Assembly (NCBI GenBank): GCA_041287865.1 | Contig: JBGGMV010000028.1 | Location: 124,001 to 188,000 of the forward strand | Source of the DNA: JAPWJZ01 sp041287865 | GTDB taxonomy: Bacteria > Pseudomonadota > Alphaproteobacteria > Micavibrionales > UBA2020 | Direction: 5' to 3' | DNA length: 64,000 nucleotides | Shown here: one piece after another, positions 50,367 through 59,233 of the stretch | Layout of the letters: each line of letters opens with the position of its first letter | Position numbering within the stretch: the first letter of the stretch is position 1 | The notes under the pieces: generated by a model | Databases searched by the model: none | What the model was told of the DNA's origin: nothing | Seen by the model: only the letters and a program-made list of their open reading frames with translations | Position numbers and translations under genes: made by a program

Positions 50367-51256
50367 AATCCGACCTTCATGCCGCCATTCGCGCGGGCGA
50401 TAAAATCCGCGTGCAGGATTTGCTCTGGCAGGGGGCCGATCCTTCTGAAAAAATAGACGGCCGCAACGCCTATCACGCCGCCGCGACCTCCACCACCGAG
50501 ATCATGGCGACGCTGCTGGCCCACCAGAAAAAAGCCGCCGTGCTGGAATTTTGCAAGTGGAGCGACAAGGAAGCCGACCCCTTGCGCCTTGCCATCCGCG
50601 CGGCCGACGTCGACATGGTGAAACTGCTGCTCGATTTCGGCGTGCCGGTGAATAACCGCGACGGCGACGATGAAACGCCGCTGCACTTCGCCATCGCCCA
50701 GCGCAAAAGCCGTGGCGAGGAACTGCCCGTGCTGCGCCTGCTGCTGGAACGCGGCGCGGACGTGGATGCGAAGGCCGCGAATTACTGGGATGAAACGCCG
50801 CTCTTTACCGCCGTGCGCGGCAGCTATACCGAAGCCGTGCGCCTACTGCTCGACCAGGGCGCGGATGCGACGCGCATCAACCATCTGGGCGAATCGCTGC
50901 TGCACCTGAACGCCGCGACCTGGGATGACAAGACCGCGCGGATGCTGGTGGAGGCCGGCGCGCCGCTCACCGCGAAAGACCGCACGGGCCGCAGCGCGCT
51001 CCATATCGCCGCCCACTATAACAAGCTGGACGTGGTGAAGGTGTTGCTGGCGGCGGGGGCTGATCCTTTCGCCGAGGACAACAAAAGGCAGATCCCGTCC
51101 GAGCTCTGCCACGGCGATTTCCAGAAAAATACGCGCCGCGAGCTGCTGCACAAGGAAATGGAGCTGGAGGCCATCAGGGTCTACGGCCCGCACGACAAAT
51201 ACGTAAAACGAGAGGGCCAAAATCGCCCTTCGCAAAGCCGTCCTTTTCGGCGATAA
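50363..51256 (+). CDS. Ankyrin-repeat protein (297 aa)
   Basis: It starts at GTG 50363 inside the previous stop codon (GTGA), so translation is coupled. About seven repeats cover residues ~5-245 (ETPLHFAIAQRKSRGEELPV, ETPLFTAVRGSYTEAVRLLL, RSALHIAAHYNKLDVVKVLL). The C-terminus is basic (KREGQNRPSQSRPFRR). No signal or membrane region. Effector candidate; the binding partner is unknown. Confidence 0.87.
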   Translation: MKSDLHAAIRAGDKIRVQDLLWQGADPSEKIDGRNAYHAAATSTTEIMATLLAHQKKAAVLEFCKWSDKEADPLRLAIRAADVDMVKLLLDFGVPVNNRDGDDETPLHFAIAQRKSRGEELPVLRLLLERGADVDAKAANYWDETPLFTAVRGSYTEAVRLLLDQGADATRINHLGESLLHLNAATWDDKTARMLVEAGAPLTAKDRTGRSALHIAAHYNKLDVVKVLLAAGADPFAEDNKRQIPSELCHGDFQKNTRRELLHKEMELEAIRVYGPHDKYVKREGQNRPSQSRPFRR

Positions 51257-51293
51257 TCCACCATAACATTTTCTCGCAATAAGGAAAACGCCC

Positions 51294-52364
51294 GTGTGGG
51301 GTGGTAGCAGCAACGACTATTATAATCAGGGGTTGCCGTCGAAGCCCGATCCGGCCTTCGTCAACCAGTCGCGCGACCAGGACGGCAATACTTATCTGCA
51401 CGAACTCTGCCGCAAGGACGCGCCCCTCGACCTGATCAAGGCCGCGGTGAAAGAGCTCAAGGCCGATATCAACCTGCTGAACAAGCGCGGCCTGCCGCCG
51501 CTCGCCATCGCCATCCAGAACGCGAAGCCCGAAACCGTCGCGCTGCTGATAGACCTTGGCGCGGAACTCCACATCCCCATCGCGCCGAAAACCAACCCGA
51601 AACTGAATTTCAACGCGGCATTCATGGCCGCCGAAGCCGGCAAGGGCGGCGCGCTTGAAAAAATACTGGAACGCGGCGGCGGGTTGTATGTGAACAGCCC
51701 GGGCGTGACGCGCGACGGCTATCCCAGCGACCTGCTGGCGCTGCATGCGGCAATTAAAAATTACCATCCCGATTTGATCGCGCCGCTGGTCAAGGCGGGT
51801 GCCTTGGTGAACGAGCAGACGGGCTACGACAATGCCACGCCGCTCAACTACGCCATCCTCAACAATAACGAGACGGCGGTGAAGCGGCTGGTGGATGCGG
51901 GAGCCTCCCTTGAAAGCCGCTCGAACGACGGCCGCACGCCGCTGATCTACGCGGCCTCGAACCGCGTCGGCCGCGCTGTCATGAAATTGCTGGAACTGGG
52001 CGCGGATACGGAAGCACAGGATAATTCCGGCAAGACCGCGCTGATGCATGCGGCGCAGGCCGGCGATTATTCGGCTTGCGATTACCTGCTGAAGGCAGGC
52101 GCGAAACCCGATGCGCGCGATGCGGAAGGCAAAACCGCGCTGATGTACGCCGCGCAAAAGGGCGACGGCGGTGTTGCAAAATTACTGGTGCGCGAAGGCG
52201 CCGACCCGCTGCTGGCCGATGCCTTCAACCGCACCGCCATGCGCCATGCCGAAAACACCTATGGCAACGGCGCCCGCTGGATCATCGAGGAAGCAGAGGC
52301 CTCTGCCCTGCACAAGCGTTTTGAAAAGGCGTACGACGCCGCCAAGAAAAAGCCCGGTGCGTAA
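51294..52364 (+). CDS. Ankyrin-repeat protein (356 aa)
   Basis: GTG 51294 is preceded by AAGGA. A short aromatic N-terminus (WGGSSNDYYNQGLP) leads into eight to nine repeats (NTYLHELCRKDAPLDLIKAA, RTPLIYAASNRVGRAVMKLL, KTALMHAAQAGDYSACDYLL, KTALMYAAQKGDGGVAKLLV). The end is Lys/Ala rich (AYDAAKKKPGA). It overlaps the next ankyrin gene by one base (TAATG). No signal peptide. Confidence 0.88.
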   Translation: MWGGSSNDYYNQGLPSKPDPAFVNQSRDQDGNTYLHELCRKDAPLDLIKAAVKELKADINLLNKRGLPPLAIAIQNAKPETVALLIDLGAELHIPIAPKTNPKLNFNAAFMAAEAGKGGALEKILERGGGLYVNSPGVTRDGYPSDLLALHAAIKNYHPDLIAPLVKAGALVNEQTGYDNATPLNYAILNNNETAVKRLVDAGASLESRSNDGRTPLIYAASNRVGRAVMKLLELGADTEAQDNSGKTALMHAAQAGDYSACDYLLKAGAKPDARDAEGKTALMYAAQKGDGGVAKLLVREGADPLLADAFNRTAMRHAENTYGNGARWIIEEAEASALHKRFEKAYDAAKKKPGA

Positions 52365-54136
52365 TGACGAAAAAGAAACCCAAAAAAATCGGCCGCAATC
52401 CCAAAGACCATAAGGCGACACCCCGCGCCGCCGATAAATTCAACAGCACCTACGTCCGCTTCCCCGATAAAATCACCGACGAAGCGACGGACCGCACGGT
52501 TCTGATCGACGCAATTATCGAAGGCGACCGCGAGAAAATCGCGAAACTGCTGGAGGCCGGATCGAACCCGAACAAAGCGACCAAAGACGGCAAATCGCCG
52601 CTGCATTACGCGGTAAAACTGGGCCATGGCGATATCTGCGACATGATTCTGGACGCCGGCGCGCAGCTGAACCCGCGCGACAAGGAATTGCGCACGCCGA
52701 TGTTCGATGCGCTGGCAAGCCCCAGCCCGAAAAAGATGGTCGATTTCCTGATTGATGCCGGCGTTTCCGCCGACATTGAAGATTCACAGGGCCGCCTGCC
52801 GCTCCATGCGGCCGCCGAAAGCGGTTCGACCGATGTGATCAAATCGCTGGCCGCCAAAACCGCCAACCCCACGCGCCCCGATGCTAGAGGCGTGCAGCCG
52901 CTGCACCTCGCCGCCGAGAAAAACACGGTCGACGCCGTGCAGGCATTATTGTTCGAACGCGTCGGCGTCTTTTCGGCCACGCATGACGGCGATACCGCCC
53001 TGCATCTGGCCACAACGCGGAAAGACAGCGACGATGTCGCGCTGTTTTTGCTGAAGACCGAAGCCGCGCAGCTGGTGAACGCCGTGAACCTTTCGGGCCG
53101 CTCGCCGCTGCATCTGGCTGTGCTGCATCAGAAAGACACGCTGGCGCAGGCCTATCTGAACCTTGGCGCCGATGTGAATTTACCCGACAGGCAGGGCTTC
53201 ACCCCGCTGCACGAAGCAGCGGACAGCAACAACCTGCGCCTTGCGTGGCTGCTGATTTCGAACGGCGCTGACGTTGGAAAAGTGCAACAGCTCAACCGCG
53301 TGACGCCCCTTATCCTCTCCATCCGCCGCGGCAACAAGGCGCTGGCCGAAATGCTGCTGGACAACAGCGCCGACGCCAACCTCGCCGATGGCGACGGCAT
53401 CACGCCACTCATGGCCGCTGCATCGAAACCCGACAGCGCAATCGCCGGCCTGCTGCTGGCGGCGGGCGCCAGCACGACGGCGAAAGACCGCCTGGGCCGC
53501 AACGTGCTGCAGCATAGCAACGCGCAGCTGGACGAAACGGTCATGAAGGCCTTTATCGACGGCGGCGCGGATATCAACAACCGCGACACATGGCAGCGCG
53601 CGCCGCTGCTGAACGCGATGCAGGACCATAACGGCAAGATGGTGAAACTGCTGCTCGATGCCGGCGCCGACCCGAACGTGAAAGACGATCAGGGATCATC
53701 CGCGCTCTATATCGCCCTGCAGCACAGGTTGTTTGATCAAATCGACCTGCTGCTGAAAAAAGGCGCCGACCCGAATATCAAGGACCGCTGGAGTGAACAG
53801 CCGATGATTTCCTACGCCTGCGTGCTGGGGCTGGAATCGGTCGTGAAAAAACTGATCGACGGCGGCGCGGATATCAACGCCACCGACCGCGACGGCCGCA
53901 CGCCGCTGCACCATGCCGTGCTGAACAGCTGGAGCAGCTCCGAATCCGTCCGCCATTTGCTGGAGGCCGGTGCCGACCCGCTGAAAAAAGACAAACAGGG
54001 CTGGTCCGCCTTCGACATGGCCTTCGGCCTCGACAAGAGCGGCCCGCTGAAACAAATCCGCGACAAGCTGAAAAAAGACGGAATCACCACGCAGCCGAAG
54101 CGGTACAATCCTTGGGGCGGGCCCTCCGGTTTTTAG
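52364..54136 (+). CDS. Ankyrin-repeat protein (590 aa)
   Basis: A very basic N-terminus (TKKKPKKIGRNPKDHKATPR) precedes about fourteen regular ankyrin repeats (KSPLHYAVKLGHGDICDMIL, RSPLHLAVLHQKDTLAQAYL, FTPLHEAADSNNLRLAWLLI, ITPLMAAASKPDSAIAGLLL, RTPLHHAVLNSWSSSESVRH). The repeats are close to consensus, so this should be a stable solenoid. The end is RYNPWGGPSGF. It is coupled to the previous gene by TAATG and is the last gene of the four-gene run before an AT-rich gene. Effector candidate. Confidence 0.9.
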   Translation: MTKKKPKKIGRNPKDHKATPRAADKFNSTYVRFPDKITDEATDRTVLIDAIIEGDREKIAKLLEAGSNPNKATKDGKSPLHYAVKLGHGDICDMILDAGAQLNPRDKELRTPMFDALASPSPKKMVDFLIDAGVSADIEDSQGRLPLHAAAESGSTDVIKSLAAKTANPTRPDARGVQPLHLAAEKNTVDAVQALLFERVGVFSATHDGDTALHLATTRKDSDDVALFLLKTEAAQLVNAVNLSGRSPLHLAVLHQKDTLAQAYLNLGADVNLPDRQGFTPLHEAADSNNLRLAWLLISNGADVGKVQQLNRVTPLILSIRRGNKALAEMLLDNSADANLADGDGITPLMAAASKPDSAIAGLLLAAGASTTAKDRLGRNVLQHSNAQLDETVMKAFIDGGADINNRDTWQRAPLLNAMQDHNGKMVKLLLDAGADPNVKDDQGSSALYIALQHRLFDQIDLLLKKGADPNIKDRWSEQPMISYACVLGLESVVKKLIDGGADINATDRDGRTPLHHAVLNSWSSSESVRHLLEAGADPLKKDKQGWSAFDMAFGLDKSGPLKQIRDKLKKDGITTQPKRYNPWGGPSGF

Positions 54137-54164
54137 TCAAAATTTGAATTTCAAGGAATAATCT

Positions 54165-54617
54165 GTGACGTCTGCCAATCAAAATGACAATTTTTGGTTT
54201 AGCGTATTAGTAGTTGGTTTTATTTTCTACTGTCAGTATCCGCCTAATGTCATGATAACCAAAGTTTACTACGCGTATTGTTCTGATTACGCGCATAGTG
54301 CTATGGATTGCCCAGATACTGTTTATCCTGGGATGCTCGAATATAAGGTACTTGTTGAGCAGCAAAAGGTCATTTTCAAAAGTGCACCCTTCCCATCAGA
54401 GCAGCTTTGTACAGTGTTCGACAATGATAATTGGTCATGCGAAGAAAGAGGCCATCGCAAATCTATGAACGATGGGAATTTCTATGAGGAAGGTTCAAGT
54501 TATGTGACAAAGGGCATTTGGGCCCCCAAAGCGGGCGAAAAACCTTCAATGCCGCTAATGGCAGATATTGGCTTTTTTCATTACTGGTATCTCAAGATTA
54601 AAAATTTCTTATTTTAG
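54165..54617 (+). CDS. AT-rich small membrane/secreted protein of unknown function (150 aa)
   Basis: GTG 54165 follows AAGGAAT. A hydrophobic N-terminal helix (FWFSVLVVGFIFYCQYPP, residues ~10-27) anchors or exports the protein. The remainder has six cysteines (YCSDYAHSAMDC, LCTVFDNDNWSC and others) and many Tyr and Phe. The gene is clearly richer in A+T than the flanking ankyrin genes, including its codon choice, which suggests recent acquisition. I do not recognise a family. Confidence 0.65.
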   Translation: MTSANQNDNFWFSVLVVGFIFYCQYPPNVMITKVYYAYCSDYAHSAMDCPDTVYPGMLEYKVLVEQQKVIFKSAPFPSEQLCTVFDNDNWSCEERGHRKSMNDGNFYEEGSSYVTKGIWAPKAGEKPSMPLMADIGFFHYWYLKIKNFLF

Positions 54618-54668
54618 TTTCACGCATGAAAACCGTGGTCAAGGCAGCGTTTTAAAACAGGACTCTAG

Positions 54669-54872
54669 ATGAAAAAGCGCAGCAAAATAATTTTGGGAAT
54701 TTTTGTTGCGGCGGTGGCGCTCTCCGTGCCGTGGTATAAATACTGCAACACCACTTCCGATGGCTGGATACTCGGGAGGGGCAGCGATCCGGCGCCGTGG
54801 CAGCACGCTGTTTGCTTCGGTCAGCTGTCCCCGCATAAGCATGTGGAATCGGCGCCACGTGAGAACAAATAA
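54669..54872 (+). CDS. Small single-pass membrane protein (67 aa)
   Basis: The sequence is MKKRSKIILGIFVAAVALSV, then WYKYCNTTSDGWILGRGSDP and a His/Glu-rich end. A basic start and one membrane helix (residues ~6-22) give a bitopic or signal-anchored protein; the remaining 45 residues would be outside the cytoplasm. AGGA lies ~8 nt before the ATG. The following ~200 bases (54873-55079) hold no gene that I can support, apart from a TATAAT (~55040) upstream of the next small gene. Confidence 0.55.
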   Translation: MKKRSKIILGIFVAAVALSVPWYKYCNTTSDGWILGRGSDPAPWQHAVCFGQLSPHKHVESAPRENK

Positions 54873-55079
54873 CCGCCACCCCGGGCGGGGTTACGCTCTT
54901 TTTGCTGACTCTGTAAACCTTCCCGCACCGCACAAAAATTTTGTTGCGCGGCATGCTCTCCATATACGGGGAAACCCTGAAATTTCCGTTCAATAAGGTT
55001 GACGCCAGCGCAACTATATGTGAAAAATTCAAGGCTCCACAATATAATCTGTTACGGGATTTTTTTAGGAGGACTGAAG

Positions 55080-55268
55080 GTGGGACAATCATCCCTTTGC
55101 GCCGTATTTAACCAGGGCCGCAACGCGCAGGTATCGCGTGTCGCAGCGGCCGTTGCGGTGGCCGCAGTCATGGCTGTCTTGAACCAGACCGATAACGGTT
55201 TCGGGTACAAGGGGCTGAAGGGTGTGCCGGCTTTCGACAGTATCTGCCTTCCAACAGAAACGGGTTAA
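55080..55268 (+). CDS. Small hydrophobic protein leading the 764-aa ankyrin gene (62 aa)
   Basis: A very strong ribosome site (TTAGGAGGA) lies 7 nt before GTG 55080. The peptide reads GQSSLCAVFNQGRNAQVSRV, AAAVAVAAVMAVLNQTDNGF, then GYKGLKGVPAFDSICLPTET. The middle could form a short membrane or amphipathic helix. It ends 3 nt before the ATG of the 764-aa ankyrin protein, so the pair is one operon; a chaperone, immunity or leader-peptide role is possible but unproven. Confidence 0.55.
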   Translation: MGQSSLCAVFNQGRNAQVSRVAAAVAVAAVMAVLNQTDNGFGYKGLKGVPAFDSICLPTETG

Positions 55269-55271
55269 GCG

Positions 55272-57566
55272 ATGTTCGGTTATCCTTTCAACGGCGCGGC
55301 GCGCCGCGCAGGCACAGGCGTAAATGCGCCGCTCGATAAACAGGGGCGCACGGCCCTGCATATCGCGGTCGAGAAAAACGACGCCACCGAAATTGAAAAA
55401 CTGACGCGCGTCGGCGCGAACCCCAACCACCCGAACAACGACGGGCAGGGCGCGGTATTCGAAGCGATCACCCGCAAGCGCCCGCAGCTGATCGAGCTGC
55501 TGGTCGAAAAAGGCGCGAAGCTGGATGTGCTGGATGACAAGCGCCGCACGCCGCTCGACTGGGCTTTGGAACAAAAATGCGACATCGAAACCGTGGCATT
55601 GCTGGTGCGCCTTGGCTCCCCCATGGAAGATTCGCAGAAGCGTACCCCTATGCATGCGGCGGCGGAAATGAACCGCGCCGATGTGGTGGAATTTTTCGCC
55701 AGCAAAGGTTTCGACATCAACGCGCAGGACAATAGCGGCCGCACGCCGCTGCACGGTTCCATCACGGCAAAGGCGATCGACGCCGTCAAAAAACTGATCG
55801 AGCTTGGCGCGGATGCGCTGCGCCGTGATACCGATATCAAAACCCCGCTGCACCTTGCGGCGGCGTCGGGTTACGAAGCGGGCGCGGATGCGCTGCTGGC
55901 CCTGCCCGAAGTGTCGCGCAGCGTCAACGCGCATCGTACCTATTCGCAGGGCTTTACCCCGCTGATGGAAGCGGTGAACAACAACCACAGCGCGATTGCC
56001 GCGAAAATCGCGGCCGTGGGCGGCGACGTGAATGCGCAGGACAACCAGAACCGCAACAGCCTTTACATTGCGGTCGAACAGGGCAGCGTCGATTGTACGC
56101 GGCTGTTATTGAATCTTGGCGCCGACGCGGCCAAGAGCACCGGCGCGGGTTACAACAAAACGCCCATGGTGCATATGGTCAACACCCGCAATTACCGCGA
56201 AACGCTGATGCATCTCTATCAGGCAGGCTTCGATCTGGATGCGAAGGATTCAACCGGCGCAACCGCGCTGCACAAGGCCTGCGAAGCGCAGGATATCGTG
56301 AAGGTGCGCGCGCTGCTGGAACTGGGCGCGGATGCGAATACGGTCAACGGCTATGGCCGCCGCCCGCTCGACGTCGTGCTGGAACATTACACCTATGCCT
56401 ATAACGACCAGAGCGTTCTGGTCGACACGCTGCTGTCGGGCGGCGCATCGCCCGGCCTCTCGCCCAATCCGGCGATTCCGCAGGCCCCGCTGCATCTGGC
56501 GGCGCGCAACGGCAACATGAAATCGCTGCAGGCTTTCGTTTCGCGCGGCGCGACTGTCGACCAGCCTGATCGCTCCAGAGAGGCGACCACGCCCTTTATG
56601 CAGGCCGCCGACAATGGCCGCGACGATGCGGCGCATTTCCTGCTGAAATCCGGCGCGGATGCGCACCGCACCGATCTGACGGGCCGTAATGGCCTGCATT
56701 TTGCGGCGGGCGGCGGCGCAAGCAAATTGCTGACCACGCTGCTGGCCGATCCGGCCATGAATGTCGAGCAAACCGACAATGCCGGCATGACGCCGCTGCA
56801 CCATGCGGCCAAGCGCGACAAGAAAGAAGCCGTGGCGACGCTGCTGAAGGCCGGCGCGGATGCGCTGGCTAAAGACAAGTCCGGCGCAACGCCGCTGCAT
56901 CTGGCGGTCGAGCATACCTATAACACCGATGTGATCGAGGCGCTGAACAAGCAGCACGGCGCGGCCATGGACTGGAACGTCAAGGACGGCAACGGCGACG
57001 CGCCGCTGCATGTCGCCGTGCGCAACAACCAGAATCTCAGCATCGACAAACTGCTGCAGGTGGGCGCTGACCCCGTCGCCTCGGGCAACCACGGCATGAT
57101 TCCGGCGCAACTGGCGCTGCTCTCGGGCAACGACTGGGGCGCAGGGCTGCTGCTGGACGCGATGAAGAAAAACGCCATCAACCCCGACACCCACCGCGAC
57201 AAAAACGGCTGGGCACTGATGCATTACGCCGCCACGCGCGGCGGGCACGAACATTTGCGCAAGCTGGTCGAGATGGGCAGCGACGTCAACGTCGCCTCCA
57301 CCGCCGGCGATACGCCGCTGCATATCGCGGCGCGCACGGGGCAGCTGGACGGCGCAACCTACCTTGTTTCCATGGGCGCGAAGGCCGATGCGGCGAACGC
57401 GGCTGGCGAAACGCCCTTCGATATCGCCATGAAGATGAAGCGCCGCGAGATTGCGCTGATGCTGGCGGGCGAGATGCAAAAGATCGCAGCGAACCAGAAC
57501 CAGCCGGGCCCCGCTGCGGAAGAACCCAAAGAAGCGCCGAAGCTGCTGAAGCCGCCGAAACCATGA
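55272..57566 (+). CDS. Very long ankyrin-repeat protein (764 aa)
   Basis: About twenty near-consensus ankyrin repeats run from residue ~20 to 730 (RTALHIAVEKNDATEIEKLT, RTPLHGSITAKAIDAVKKLI, MTPLHHAAKRDKKEAVATLL, DTPLHIAARTGQLDGATYLV). The end is EAPKLLKPPKP, like the tail of LGG-family gene A. No signal peptide. A strongly expressed 62-aa peptide is encoded directly upstream, and a secreted protein follows with an ATGA overlap. The largest effector candidate in the window. Confidence 0.9.
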   Translation: MFGYPFNGAARRAGTGVNAPLDKQGRTALHIAVEKNDATEIEKLTRVGANPNHPNNDGQGAVFEAITRKRPQLIELLVEKGAKLDVLDDKRRTPLDWALEQKCDIETVALLVRLGSPMEDSQKRTPMHAAAEMNRADVVEFFASKGFDINAQDNSGRTPLHGSITAKAIDAVKKLIELGADALRRDTDIKTPLHLAAASGYEAGADALLALPEVSRSVNAHRTYSQGFTPLMEAVNNNHSAIAAKIAAVGGDVNAQDNQNRNSLYIAVEQGSVDCTRLLLNLGADAAKSTGAGYNKTPMVHMVNTRNYRETLMHLYQAGFDLDAKDSTGATALHKACEAQDIVKVRALLELGADANTVNGYGRRPLDVVLEHYTYAYNDQSVLVDTLLSGGASPGLSPNPAIPQAPLHLAARNGNMKSLQAFVSRGATVDQPDRSREATTPFMQAADNGRDDAAHFLLKSGADAHRTDLTGRNGLHFAAGGGASKLLTTLLADPAMNVEQTDNAGMTPLHHAAKRDKKEAVATLLKAGADALAKDKSGATPLHLAVEHTYNTDVIEALNKQHGAAMDWNVKDGNGDAPLHVAVRNNQNLSIDKLLQVGADPVASGNHGMIPAQLALLSGNDWGAGLLLDAMKKNAINPDTHRDKNGWALMHYAATRGGHEHLRKLVEMGSDVNVASTAGDTPLHIAARTGQLDGATYLVSMGAKADAANAAGETPFDIAMKMKRREIALMLAGEMQKIAANQNQPGPAAEEPKEAPKLLKPPKP

Positions 57567-58417
57567 GATTAGCTGCTTTCCTCTTTGCGCTGCTCTTGCC
57601 TGTTTCCGCTTTTGCGGCGGAAACTTCTAAACCTCCGATGAGCCAGAATGCGCTGACGCCAGACGGCAACGGCTATGTCTTCGTGCCCTCCACAGGCCCC
57701 GAAGGCGGCGGCCGCTGGAGCCGCGTGACGCCGCATCCGGCAGCGCAGGTGGATACAACAGTTGAACCTGTGACGCCTCCGCCGCAAAACAATACGGCGG
57801 CGGGCGGCAATCCCTTCGCCGATCCGCAATATACGCAGCAGAGCGCCGCGCCCGCGCAGGTGTCGGAGCCGCCGCCCGCCGAGGAAACCGCCGACGCGCC
57901 GGAAGTCTCGGCACCCCGCACGCCCAGCGCGCGTGCTTACCGCGATCCGAACCCGCCGGTCGAATCGACCGGCGGCGGCAACTGGAGCCTGCCGCAGCAG
58001 GACCTCGACGCCATGGCCAACCGGCCGTCGCAGGGCGGCGCGCCGCAGGTGCAGCAGCAGCAACAGGCGCCCCAGCAGGCGCAACTGCCGACGATGCAGA
58101 GCATGTCCGTCACCTCGATCGACAAATGCCTCGACCAGCTCTCGCCCGCCGAAGCGCTCGAGGTGCGCACCCGCTATGTGAGGCCTTACGAGGAATGCCG
58201 CAACCGCGTCGGCGCCAACGCCCGCAAGCAAAAGACCGTCGAGGCCGGAAAACAGGCCGAGGCGCTGACCCCCGAAACACCGCGCAACTATGTCCGCGTT
58301 GCCGTGCCCAAGGAGGCTCCGGTGGTGAAGGACACCAGTACCGCAGCCTCTGAGGGGTCCGAAGGCAAGTCCTATATCGATATTACGGGCAATTCAAAGG
58401 CTAAACTCAATCCTTAA
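57563..58417 (+). CDS. Secreted Pro/Gln-rich protein of unknown function (284 aa)
   Basis: The signal peptide MRLAAFLFALLLPVSAFAAE is clear. The mature protein is low complexity (Pro, Gln, Ala, Gly) to ~residue 165, then has a small helical domain with two cysteines (VTSIDKCLDQLSPAEALEVR, YVRPYEECRNRVGANARKQK) and a charged end. The start overlaps the stop of the 764-aa ankyrin gene. A similar Cys-helix module (VDPCANFMTSNAAYVMCQDR) occurs in the next gene, suggesting related envelope proteins. Function unknown. Confidence 0.72.
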   Translation: MRLAAFLFALLLPVSAFAAETSKPPMSQNALTPDGNGYVFVPSTGPEGGGRWSRVTPHPAAQVDTTVEPVTPPPQNNTAAGGNPFADPQYTQQSAAPAQVSEPPPAEETADAPEVSAPRTPSARAYRDPNPPVESTGGGNWSLPQQDLDAMANRPSQGGAPQVQQQQQAPQQAQLPTMQSMSVTSIDKCLDQLSPAEALEVRTRYVRPYEECRNRVGANARKQKTVEAGKQAEALTPETPRNYVRVAVPKEAPVVKDTSTAASEGSEGKSYIDITGNSKAKLNP

Positions 58418-58536
58418 GCGATCCTTCCGCCGATCCTTAATGAATTCACCAGAAATTTCATGATAAAATACAGGGGATGATATGGCGCCGGGGGAATCAT
58501 GCGCCATATTGATACTTGTCATTCAAGGGGATCACC

Positions 58537-59226
58537 ATGTTCAGGTTTATTCTTCCGGCCGCGTTTGTGCTCACGCTGGCCTTTTCCGCGCCCGTTATTG
58601 CGCAGATGCCAAACACCTCGGGGCCCGTCACCGCGCCCGCGCCGGGACAGGTGATGAGCAGCAGCGGCCCCGCGGCCGCCACCCCGCAACCGGCGCCGCC
58701 GCCCTCCAACGCTTTTTCTCCGCCGCCCGCCACCACGGCCGATCCTTCGGGCTTTAGCGGCCAGAGCGGACAGGCGCCCGCGCCCGCTCCCGCACAACCG
58801 CTCGCCCCCGTCGGCGCGCCCGCAAATCCTGTCGTCGCGGAACAGCCGCCCGCGCTGCCCGCAACCGCCCCGCCGCCCGTTGCCGCCGCGCCCGCGCCTG
58901 TCGCAGCACCGCCCGTTGCCGCCGCACCTGCGCCCAAAACGATCGATCCCGCCGCCGTCGACCCCTGCGCCAATTTCATGACCAGCAACGCCGCCTATGT
59001 GATGTGCCAGGACCGCGAGAAGAAATACCAGCGCATCCGCGACCAGAAAGCCGCGCGCAATAAATCGTTCCAGCCGCCGCCTCCCCCGCCGCCGCCCGTC
59101 GCGCCCACGCCGGCACCCGCCGCCGGTGCGACGCCTGCCGCCGGCACAGCGCCCGCAACAGCCGCGCCCGCTGCGGGCACGGCTGCGCCAGCGCCTGCAA
59201 CCGCGACGCCGGAAACCAAGAAGTAA
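58537..59226 (+). CDS. Secreted Pro/Ala-rich protein of unknown function (229 aa)
   Basis: ATG 58537 has AAGGGG 7 nt upstream; the frame is open from 58516. Signal peptide MFRFILPAAFVLTLAFSAPV, cleaved after IAQ. Long Pro/Ala tracts flank a short helical centre with two Cys (VDPCANFMTSNAAYVMCQDR, EKKYQRIRDQKAARNKSFQP). It resembles a surface or cell-wall-spanning protein of low complexity. Together with 57563-58417 it forms a pair after the ankyrin array. Convergent with ankyrin gene 59234-59998 (7-nt gap). Confidence 0.68.
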   Translation: MFRFILPAAFVLTLAFSAPVIAQMPNTSGPVTAPAPGQVMSSSGPAAATPQPAPPPSNAFSPPPATTADPSGFSGQSGQAPAPAPAQPLAPVGAPANPVVAEQPPALPATAPPPVAAAPAPVAAPPVAAAPAPKTIDPAAVDPCANFMTSNAAYVMCQDREKKYQRIRDQKAARNKSFQPPPPPPPPVAPTPAPAAGATPAAGTAPATAAPAAGTAAPAPATATPETKK

Positions 59227-59233
59227 TCGGGAT

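Noticed and set aside
55089..55988. 299-aa minus-strand frame opposite the 764-aa ankyrin gene
   Set aside because: Composition is typical antisense shadow (Arg/His/Val) and the ankyrin repeats are clear on the plus strand.
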